NCBI GenBank assembly: GCA_018238545.1
Contig: JABCTC010000006.1
Span: 1 to 64,000, forward strand
Direction: 5' to 3'
Source of the DNA: Candidatus Heimdallarchaeota archaeon
Lineage (GTDB): Archaea; Asgardarchaeota; Heimdallarchaeia; Heimdallarchaeales; Heimdallarchaeaceae
Length of the DNA stretch: 64,000 nt
Made by a program: the position numbers and the translations under genes. Below the pieces are notes generated by a model. It saw only the letters and a program-made list of their open reading frames with translations, was not told where the DNA came from and searched no databases. Positions 1-6,002 of this stretch are shown one piece after another (within the stretch, counting starts at the first letter, position 1; every line of letters starts with the position of its first letter).

Positions 1-2
1 AC

Positions 3-1814
3 CAGCACCAACGAGAAGAGATTAACCAAAGGATAAGAAAACTAGAAGAACAGCAACTGCTCCTCCTTTCTCCGCAAATAGTAAAGAAAGCAGAAACGTT
101 ATACAGTTCCAATCCTAAGGAAGGGTTCTTCACCCGCCAACTATGCAAAGAAGTGGGGAAGAGTCCTAACATAGCAGAAAGTGCTTTCCATTGGTTGTAT
201 ATAGCAATCAAAGGGAAAAGAGATAAGGAACAGAAAGTGCAAGGGTTGCTCAATTTCCTTGCTAAGAACCCTCAACAATTAGTGGAGTGGATGATCTTTG
301 GCAGGTCACCTTATACTGAAAGCAGTTTAGGGAACTATTGGAAACTTAAAAGAAGGTACGTTATCAACCTCTTAACCAGCACTAGACAACAAGCAGATGG
401 ATATTGGAGAAAGAAAAAGAAAGCAACTTACCATCTTAATAACTTACACCATAATTCTTTCCTCACCTCTACAACACAACAAGCAATAGTACAAGCGATA
501 GATGACGCACTGTTCTTTTACACTAATGAATTCACTACTATTTCCCAAATAACCAAGAGGCAACAAGCCTTTCTAGCCAAACTCCAATTATTAAAGAACG
601 AACAAGCTGTCGTTGCCCCTTTTCTCACCTCATGGATCAACAGTCCCCAACCTTCTCGTTGGAAAAGTCTCAAAACACTAGCAGAACAACTAGCAAATAC
701 TCTTGGGAAACCTTCCCGAAAACTCTTCTCAGCTGTCAGGCTGATAGTTGTTTTCACACTCTTTGACCATTTCATGCAGAGTGCCCCTCAGTTACTTAAA
801 GGCCTCCCAGTAGCAAAAGTTGTTCCCTTACCATTTAAAAGAAAAAAGAAAGGAAGATTACCCATAAAATTGTTAATGAAAAAAGATTATGTTATCACCC
901 GACAAGGGAATGCAAAAACACTAACAGCACAAATCAATAAACAAGGATGGACAGAATTAGGTTTCCCTCAGAAAGGGAAGAAGAAACTTGTTGCAAAAAC
1001 ACTTTTCCCCTCCAAAGTACGAGAGTATATTCATAATGGTGCAGAGATCAAACTTTTCCAAGTTAGCAGCGGTCAAGCACCTAGTTACAAACCTCGAGTG
1101 GATGTCGTTCTCGAGGGAGCAATGGCCTGTTTCCACTCCTCTACCCTTCTCCACACCTATCTCCCGCTTATTTCCGGGAGGAAAAAATCTATTCTTGGTC
1201 TAGATATTAACCGCTTAGGGGCACATATGATGGCTTTTAACACCTCCGTTTCTCTCCCTCCTGAAACCTTGCTTCTAGCTGAACGTTATTCCCACCTTAC
1301 TTCTAAAGTTCTCCCCGAACTTCATCGGGGGTTGATGCGCAAACGTAAAGCTCGAGACACTCTTGGTTTCTGTAAGTTGCAAGGAGAGCTCAATAGAGTT
1401 TATACTCGTCGCATGAGACTCATTCGCGAGCTTACTCGCTGTTTACCACCCTTTCTTGCTGCAGTCATGGTGAAAAAACAGTGTAAGACCTTAAAGGTTG
1501 AACAGTTAACTGTTGACCCCTCAGGTACTAAGGGAGCATTAGCTAAAGCAATATACACTATGCCTGATAGTCTCTTCATCTACCAGAAAGCTGTCTGGTT
1601 AGCTTCTCAAGAGTTAGGTTATAAAGTACAGTTAGAGTCTGTTTCCCCCTACCATACTAGCACTATTCATTATGGTTGTGGAGGAATGTTAGTTCGACTT
1701 CAAGGGCAGTATGATCTTGCCCCTTGCAGAAAATGTGGACGAAAAGTTAATACTCACATTAATGCTGCGCACAACATTGCTTCTCTGTCTGGTACGCTCC
1801 TTCCTTCCTTCTGA
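3..1814 (+). CDS. tnpB: TnpB-like RuvC nuclease, 5' end outside the window
   Basis: TnpB proteins are RNA-guided RuvC nucleases of IS200/IS605-group transposons. The frame is open from base 3, so the start lies outside the window; a GTG at 153 is internal. The visible part is over 600 residues, longer than a usual TnpB (about 400), with a long N-terminal region. The C-terminal third has the expected order: RuvC-I 'LGLDIN' (Asp codon at 1203), RuvC-II 'KVEQL' (Glu codon at 1500), the 'SVSPYHTSTIHYGCGG' segment, a 'CRKCG' half of the zinc finger, and the RuvC-III region 'NTHINAAHNIA'. Two key positions deviate: the RuvC-III Asp (family pattern D-x-N-A-A-x-N-I) is His at 1755, and the first zinc-finger Cys looks replaced by His. 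It may be a weakened or inactive nuclease. The TnpB assignment is firm; the activity state is inference. Confidence 0.85.
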   Translation, partial: QHQREEINQRIRKLEEQQLLLLSPQIVKKAETLYSSNPKEGFFTRQLCKEVGKSPNIAESAFHWLYIAIKGKRDKEQKVQGLLNFLAKNPQQLVEWMIFGRSPYTESSLGNYWKLKRRYVINLLTSTRQQADGYWRKKKKATYHLNNLHHNSFLTSTTQQAIVQAIDDALFFYTNEFTTISQITKRQQAFLAKLQLLKNEQAVVAPFLTSWINSPQPSRWKSLKTLAEQLANTLGKPSRKLFSAVRLIVVFTLFDHFMQSAPQLLKGLPVAKVVPLPFKRKKKGRLPIKLLMKKDYVITRQGNAKTLTAQINKQGWTELGFPQKGKKKLVAKTLFPSKVREYIHNGAEIKLFQVSSGQAPSYKPRVDVVLEGAMACFHSSTLLHTYLPLISGRKKSILGLDINRLGAHMMAFNTSVSLPPETLLLAERYSHLTSKVLPELHRGLMRKRKARDTLGFCKLQGELNRVYTRRMRLIRELTRCLPPFLAAVMVKKQCKTLKVEQLTVDPSGTKGALAKAIYTMPDSLFIYQKAVWLASQELGYKVQLESVSPYHTSTIHYGCGGMLVRLQGQYDLAPCRKCGRKVNTHINAAHNIASLSGTLLPSF

Positions 1815-1821
1815 TCCTCTT

Positions 1822-1842
1822 CCCCTCAACGCACGTGAGGGG
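1822..1842 (+). other. Hairpin just after tnpB (right end / omega-RNA 3' region candidate)
   Basis: A 7-bp perfect stem (1822-1828 with 1836-1842, CCCCTCA/TGAGGGG) with a 7-nt loop begins 7 bp after the tnpB stop. IS200/IS605-group right ends carry such hairpins, and the guide (omega) RNA of TnpB usually covers the end of tnpB and this right end. Assignment as omega-RNA scaffold is inference. Confidence 0.4.
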
Positions 1843-1859
1843 ACCCACCTAAACGACGG

Positions 1860-2090
1860 TTAGATCGCCTCTGGCAAGTTTAACCAAGTTTCATAACGTG
1901 CGTAATCACCTGGGAAATGAACAGATGAATGCAAAACACGATCCAAGTAAATTATACCATCTTTCCCTAACTCATATTTGTTCTTACTATTTTTAGGGTT
2001 CTCAATAATAGCATAAACCTCTTCAGGAGGATTTGGACCAACTTTGATTGTGTGCCACAAAGAGTCTGTATCTACCATATTGCTTCCCAT
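1860..2090 (-). pseudogene. ppa: Truncated inorganic pyrophosphatase (N-terminal fragment)
   Basis: The 76-residue frame matches the start of family I soluble inorganic pyrophosphatase: 'KVGPNPPEEVYAIIE', then 'SKNKYEL', then 'LDRVLHSSVHFPGDY'. The family pattern is GPxxPxxVxxxIExPKxSxxKYExDK followed by LDRxLxSSxxxPxxY. Similarity stops at residue 63 (base 1902), just before the expected GFIPxT segment, and 13 unrelated residues lead to a stop. All catalytic Asp residues (DGDPxD region) and about 100 C-terminal residues are missing, so the product cannot be active. The break coincides with the end of the tnpB element, which probably interrupted or recombined into the gene. A functional copy would be needed elsewhere in the genome. 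Confidence 0.75.
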
Positions 2091-2556
2091 TAACCTTTTC
2101 GCGCAATGATAAAAACATTGTCAAAAAGAAAAAAAGAAGATTTGGCATATTATTTCATAGTAGTTTTTTTAAGATGAACACATTCAACTAGTGGAAGTAG
2201 AGGGTGGCGAAGAGAGGGTAGAAGGATATACAAGCATCACTCGAGGGGAACAAAACCTCTATTTCCTCTCCTTTTCTCAAGCTTATTTGATTTAAATAAT
2301 CTATAATTTGTCCCTAGAAATGTTTATCGGACAATTAAAAGTAGAAAATGGCAACCGATTCTAATTGCAGAACCAAAACCGACAGCCGACACGAAAATAG
2401 AATTAATCTTACCACGTAAAATACTATAAGTGTGGTAAGATAGAAGAACATGAAAACTTGACCTGAAGGGCTTGGAAGATTGAAATCGTATTTACAAAAT
2501 ATTTTTTAGGACAAATGACAAAACCTCAAGAGTCTCTAAGAAACCTTTTTTGAGTT
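2091..2556. other. Intergenic region without a recognised gene
   Basis: AT-rich spacer of 466 bp between the pyrophosphatase fragment and the 3' end of the first TPR gene. It would hold the old ppa promoter (beyond 2090) and the 3' flank of the TPR gene; 'GACAAA...AAACCTC' near 2512-2530 resembles the 3' flank of the second TPR gene (5955-5991). No supported coding region or RNA gene was found. Confidence 0.5.
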
Positions 2557-4140
2557 CTACACGGTTCTTGTTATTTGCTCTTGCTGCAATTGTAAATACT
2601 TTAGTAATGTATTTTCTAATCTAGAGAATCCGTAGAGCCTACATTTCTTTATAGCCATATATTGCAAAGCTGGACCTAGAGGATCTCCGTTCTTATATGC
2701 TCCTACTTGGATAAAAGCTTCCATAAATATGCGCATTTCTAGAACCTCAATTCTATGGAGCTTGTTCTCATATTGTTTGAGAAGAGGAGAGATTTCAGCA
2801 TACCGTTTAAGAGTAAACAACTGTTGAGCAATAAGGAGATTTGCATAAACATTTTCCATAAATGTAGTTTTCTTTGTTTTTACGCGCTTTTCTAAGATGG
2901 AAATACAGTTCAAAACCCTTTGTTCTTGACTAATCTCTCTCTCTAATTGTTGTTTTTCAAGCATAAACTCGATAAGATATTTTATTCGGTTAACGCTGAA
3001 ATTATCTATTTCTAATAACTGTTGAAGTTTGTCAGTATCGAGATTGGAATTGAGGATAAACTCACTAAGAGTCATGAAATCGCTAAACAAGTCTTTACAA
3101 TTTGCGAATATATCATCGATCAGTTTTTGATGTTCTTGAGAATTATAATTACTTAAACGTGAAATATTGTAAAATTTTACGAGATTATGGGTATGTAGAA
3201 TCTGCTTCTTGGTATTTATATCTATATTTTTCTGGATAAATTCAGTTTGAAGGAGCGTATCAGCAAGTTTGTCAATTTCAATCGCTTGTTTTGTTTTCCC
3301 TAGTAAACCTGTGACAGTAGCAAGATAAGAATGTAAAACGATAAAATAACCATAAAAATCACTTTTCAAATAAATTGGTTTAAGAATACTGTAAGCCTCC
3401 TGAAAATATGATTCAGAAATTCTCAAATTAGCATCTAACATGTATCCTAATCCCACAAAATAGTAAATCATACCCTTAACTTCTTGAGCTAGTCCATCGA
3501 ATAAAATCCTATCAGAAAAGATTCTTTTGCTTATATTCAGTGCTTTCTTACTGTCATGAGTTCTAGTGTATATAATACTTAGAAGACCAAATGTTTGGGC
3601 TAAACTTCTATGATAACCTTCCTCAAAGAAATAACTTGAACATTCTTCTAAAATTGTGGAACTTTCAATATCATGTTCACTTAACCATTTTTCTACTGCT
3701 AGAGAGTACATACAAACATGAAAAGCATATTTCTCGGGATTGGATATCTTCTCTATATAAGCGATAGATTTGCTAAGAGCTTTTTTACTCTTTTCTGTGT
3801 TCCCCTTTATTTTTTCTATATACCATTCAACATTATAAGATAAAGCTAAACCCTCTATATAGTTAATCTCGTTTGATAGATCTTTCATGGCACTTGCTAT
3901 TTCTGAGATTTCAGAAGCTCTACTAAATAGATGTTCTATCAATGATACCTTAATTTCATATACTTTCACTAAGGATTTTTTATCATCAAGTTGCTTACAT
4001 TTTTCAATGACCTTTTCAATAAATATCAAATTCTCATTGTTGGATTTCTCATTTTTAGCTACAACTCTAAATCTTTCAATAAATGTAGATAAAGATTCTT
4101 TTGACTCAAGTTTCTGAAAATCTTTGAATTTATGTTCCAT
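2557..4140 (-). CDS. TPR-like all-helical repeat protein 1, candidate peptide receptor
   Basis: A 527-residue protein with no signal peptide or membrane segment, predicted to be almost entirely helical. It has TPR-like helix pairs (for example 'SLAQTFGLLSIIYTRTHDSKK', spanning about residues 180-200). The N-terminal end shares 'ANEKS'-type wording with the paralogues at 6003, 17820 and 61601. The last 75 residues are nearly identical to two paralogues, including 'AYKNGDPLGPALQYMA'. There is no helix-turn-helix, so by layout it resembles bacterial Rap rather than Rgg/PlcR. It lies directly downstream, on the same strand, of two tiny peptide genes (4192-4320 and 4453-4524). Intracellular peptide sensing is inferred from this pairing; TPR scaffolding of other partners is the alternative. 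Confidence 0.8.
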   Translation of the reverse strand: MEHKFKDFQKLESKESLSTFIERFRVVAKNEKSNNENLIFIEKVIEKCKQLDDKKSLVKVYEIKVSLIEHLFSRASEISEIASAMKDLSNEINYIEGLALSYNVEWYIEKIKGNTEKSKKALSKSIAYIEKISNPEKYAFHVCMYSLAVEKWLSEHDIESSTILEECSSYFFEEGYHRSLAQTFGLLSIIYTRTHDSKKALNISKRIFSDRILFDGLAQEVKGMIYYFVGLGYMLDANLRISESYFQEAYSILKPIYLKSDFYGYFIVLHSYLATVTGLLGKTKQAIEIDKLADTLLQTEFIQKNIDINTKKQILHTHNLVKFYNISRLSNYNSQEHQKLIDDIFANCKDLFSDFMTLSEFILNSNLDTDKLQQLLEIDNFSVNRIKYLIEFMLEKQQLEREISQEQRVLNCISILEKRVKTKKTTFMENVYANLLIAQQLFTLKRYAEISPLLKQYENKLHRIEVLEMRIFMEAFIQVGAYKNGDPLGPALQYMAIKKCRLYGFSRLENTLLKYLQLQQEQITRTV

Positions 4141-4191
4141 AAATTAGTCCACCAAACAAAGTAAACTGTACTCTTCGAGATATAAGTCATT

Positions 4192-4320
4192 TCAAAAAAA
4201 TTGCATTAAGATTGCATTTTTTAGTATGCGTAATAATAAAAAAACCCTTATGGGTCTCCATAAGGGCGGCATTATACTTTCATCTCCGTCTTCCGGATCA
4301 TATTTTTGTTTCATTTGCAT
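4192..4320 (-). CDS. Short peptide gene 1 (YDPEDGDES family) with altered C-terminus
   Basis: A 42-codon frame starting ATG-CAA-ATG. It shares the core 'KYDPEDGDESIMPPLW' with the other peptides in this window, but instead of the usual 'FPN' stop it reads on as 'RPIRVFLLL' and about a dozen more residues. The extension coincides with a terminator-like hairpin (4236-4266), so the original 3' end has probably been replaced. It is 51 bp upstream of the TPR gene 2557-4140 on the same strand and has the conserved upstream block (4321-4381). It may encode a variant peptide or a decaying copy. Too short for normal gene finders; support comes from the family comparison. Confidence 0.6.
   Translation of the reverse strand: MQMKQKYDPEDGDESIMPPLWRPIRVFLLLRILKNAILMQFF
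4236..4266 (-). terminator. Intrinsic terminator-like hairpin with T-run
   Basis: On the minus strand CCCTTATGG pairs with CCATAAGGG (plus coordinates 4258-4266 and 4245-4253; 9 bp, 4-nt loop), followed directly by a run of seven T. It lies within the 3' part of peptide gene 1, between that gene's core and the TPR gene, so it could end a short peptide transcript or attenuate read-through into the receptor gene. Confidence 0.6.
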
Positions 4321-4381
4321 CACTCTATTAGTTATACTTAGAAGTGCTATAACATACTAAAAGACAACAAGAAAGAAACTG
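4321..4381 (-). promoter_or_regulatory. Conserved upstream block of peptide gene 1
   Basis: Read on the minus strand it contains 'CAGTTTCTTTCTTGTTG' then 'CTTTTAGTAT' (4354-4381) and 'CTTCTAAGTATAA' (about 4332-4344), followed by 'ATAGAGTG' before the ATG. The same words recur in the same order and spacing upstream of the peptide genes at 4453, 7664 and 61369. The TTTTAGTAT part could be the TATA element; the outer T/G-rich word may be a regulator site. Confidence 0.65.
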
Positions 4382-4452
4382 ACAATATAGGTGCTTTACT
4401 AGTAAACACATACAACAAAACAAGAATTTGAAAAGAAAAATTAGAAATGAGA

Positions 4453-4524
4453 TTAATTAGGAAACCACAGTGGGGGAAGGATTGATTCGTCTCCATCTTC
4501 TGGATCATATTTGTTTTTCATCAT
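4453..4524 (-). CDS. Short peptide gene 2 (YDPEDGDES...LPPLWFPN)
   Basis: A 23-residue peptide starting with two ATG codons. It has a short basic start, the acidic core 'KYDPEDGDES' and the hydrophobic C-terminus 'ILPPLWFPN' ending at TAA. Closely similar peptides occur at 7664 (minus), 19536 (minus) and 61369 (plus); conservation at the protein level with many synonymous changes argues for real genes. There is no signal peptide or membrane helix. The layout (charged leader, 7-9 residue Pro/Trp C-terminus) resembles bacterial ComS/XIP and SHP pheromone precursors. It precedes peptide gene 1 and the TPR gene 2557-4140 on the same strand. Confidence 0.75.
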   Translation of the reverse strand: MMKNKYDPEDGDESILPPLWFPN

Positions 4525-4527
4525 TGT

Positions 4528-4592
4528 GCATCACTCATTACGTTATACTTAGAAGAGACAAAAGATACTAAAAGGCAACAAGAAAGAAACTG
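4528..4592 (-). promoter_or_regulatory. Conserved upstream block of peptide gene 2
   Basis: On the minus strand 'CAGTTTCTTTCTTGTTG' and 'CTTTTAGTAT' (4565-4592), then 'CTTCTAAGTATAA', then 'GAGTGATG'. It is nearly the same as the blocks at 4321-4381 and 7739-7799. The distance from CTTGTTG to the start codon (about 44-52 bp across copies) fits an archaeal promoter with a short leader. Confidence 0.65.
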
Positions 4593-4666
4593 ACGATAAA
4601 ATCGTTTTACTAGTAAACATATCAACGGAAAAAGCATAAAAGTCTGCACATCCTAATTCAATTGTC

Positions 4667-5785
4667 ATGACTATTCAAGAATTATCAAAACGAGATGTCT
4701 ATAATCTAGTTATAGGTGCAAAGATTTTAGCCTGTGGTGGAGGGGGAAGTGAAGCTAAGGCTCTCGAGAATATCAATAAAATATATGACATAGGTCTAAA
4801 TTTTACGATTGCTGACTTAACAGATTTTCAACCAGATGATAGTCTTTGTATCATTGGAATGGTTGGAGGAGGAATTACTGAAGAAGAAAAAAGAATAGTT
4901 GAAGAAAAAGAAATAGTAGAAAAGAAACCTATGATTAGAGCTGTTAAAGAACTTGAATTGTTCCTAGGGGAAGAATTCAGCGCTTTTGTAGCCACTGAAC
5001 TTGGACCTTACAACAGTATTATTCCTTTGATGGTAGCTGCTCAAATGGGTAAAGTTGCCATCAATGGAGATTGTTGTGGAAGGAGTAAGCCAAAAATATC
5101 TATTAGTACAACAAGGGTCAAAGATTTTTCAATTGCACCTTTCTCAATCGTTAGCCAATATGGTGATATTCAGATTGTGAAAAATGTAGCAGATGATATT
5201 AGAGGTGAACTCATTGCTAGAACCTCTTCACGTTTGTCGGGAGGATCAGTGAGCGTTGCTCGATGTCCTATGAAGGTTAAAGAAGCTCAGAAAGCAGTTA
5301 TTCCTCAAACTCTGTCTTTAGCAATAGAATTAGGTAAACAGGTAAGGACAGCTAATGAACAAAAAAAACAACCGATGAAAACAATTCTCGATACACTCCC
5401 TGAAACTAGAATAGTTTTTACTGGGAAGGTAAGAGATTTTTCAAGAACCGAAGAAGGAGGTTTTACCTCAGGGGAAATTATACTAGATTCTCTGAATGTA
5501 AAGAACCATGAATTAAAGTTTTGGTACCAGAATGAATATCTTCTCTCTTGGTTAAATAACGAACCATTCGTTACCTGTCCAGATGGGATTTACATGGTTG
5601 ATTCTAAAACAGGGTACGGTTTAACTCCGTGGGAGAATGATTTCAAACGAAATAGAGAAGTTACAGTCTTTACAAGAGAAGCTCCAGAGATTTGGAGATC
5701 AGAAAAAGGGTTACAGGTATTCGGGCCTAGAGCTTTCAATAAGAATTGGCCAATGTATAAAAGAGCAAGTTCATTCAAACTATAA
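4667..5785 (+). CDS. DUF917 family protein (hydantoinase/oxoprolinase-like)
   Basis: A 372-residue protein matching the DUF917 family by the N-terminal glycine-rich motif 'GAKILACGGGGSEAKAL' (about residues 17-33), the 'ATELGPYNSIIPLMVAA' segment (about residues 108-124; family pattern E-x-G-x-N-x-x-x-P) and 'INGDCCGRSKP' (about residues 130-140; family pattern D-x-D-x-x-G-R-x-x-P). DUF917 proteins are often found with hydantoinase or oxoprolinase-type genes; the reaction of this one is unknown. It is cytoplasmic, with no signal peptide. It stands alone between two TPR/peptide cassettes and is transcribed opposite to both, so a functional link to them is not evident. ATG start at 4667; its promoter must overlap the region upstream of peptide gene 2. 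Confidence 0.8.
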   Translation: MTIQELSKRDVYNLVIGAKILACGGGGSEAKALENINKIYDIGLNFTIADLTDFQPDDSLCIIGMVGGGITEEEKRIVEEKEIVEKKPMIRAVKELELFLGEEFSAFVATELGPYNSIIPLMVAAQMGKVAINGDCCGRSKPKISISTTRVKDFSIAPFSIVSQYGDIQIVKNVADDIRGELIARTSSRLSGGSVSVARCPMKVKEAQKAVIPQTLSLAIELGKQVRTANEQKKQPMKTILDTLPETRIVFTGKVRDFSRTEEGGFTSGEIILDSLNVKNHELKFWYQNEYLLSWLNNEPFVTCPDGIYMVDSKTGYGLTPWENDFKRNREVTVFTREAPEIWRSEKGLQVFGPRAFNKNWPMYKRASSFKL

Positions 5786-5831
5786 TTTACTAAAGAATTT
5801 TCAAGAAGTAGAAGAAGAAAAAGAAATGAAA

Positions 5832-5900
5832 CTAGTATGGAGATCACAATGGGAGAAGGATCGATTCGTCTCCATCTTTGGGGTTATATTTAGTCTTCAT
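5832..5900 (-). pseudogene. Decayed short peptide gene 3
   Basis: The frame reads 'KYNPKDGDESILLPL' and then TGA where the family has TGG (Trp). After the stop the frame continues S-P-Y then TAG, matching the family's F-P-N-stop with point changes (F to S, N to Y). The upstream block is only partly recognisable (a 'TTTCTTTCTT' word). It lies about 100 bp downstream of the 3' end of TPR gene 2 on the same strand. A relic of a full cassette is the simplest reading; an 18-residue product cannot be excluded. Confidence 0.6.
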
Positions 5901-5954
5901 CGTCTATCATTAATTTAAAAAGAAAGAAACACAAAAAACCAGAAGAAATTTAGA

Positions 5955-5991
5955 GACAAAAAGAAAAACCTCCAAAGAACATAAGAACCCC
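5955..5991 (-). repeat. 3' flank element shared by TPR cassettes
   Basis: About 37 bp just after the stop of TPR gene 2. It is similar to 10158-10194 (both include 'CCTCCAAAGAA', then 'AAGAACCCC' here and 'AGGAACCCC' there), more weakly to about 2512-2530, and in the opposite orientation to about 63203-63236 downstream of the fourth TPR gene. It may be a transcript end signal (T-rich in the sense of the TPR gene) or the edge of the duplicated unit. Confidence 0.5.
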
Positions 5992-6002
5992 TCTCTTGAG
6001 TT

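Larger units (their letters stand above)
1..1901 (+). mobile_element. IS605/IS1341-like (TnpB-only) transposon, left end outside window
   Basis: The only gene seen is a tnpB-like nuclease gene that enters from outside the window; no TnpA (Y1 transposase) is visible here. The right boundary is inferred. After the tnpB stop there is a GC-rich hairpin (1822-1842), as expected for the right end of an IS200/IS605-group element. On the opposite strand, similarity to inorganic pyrophosphatase begins at about 1902, as if the element had joined or interrupted that gene. The exact end could lie anywhere between about 1843 and 1902. Confidence 0.5.

Noticed and set aside
2440..2512. Possible remnant of the 632-residue gene's 3' end near the first TPR gene
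   Set aside because: Only the last few codons before the stop look alike ('IF' then stop); the upstream sequence does not match 'WVKNNLREPFNFLKD', so chance similarity is likely.
5637..5918. A 93-codon plus-strand frame over the end of DUF917
   Set aside because: It overlaps the well-supported DUF917 gene in another frame and runs antisense through the decayed peptide copy; no independent support.
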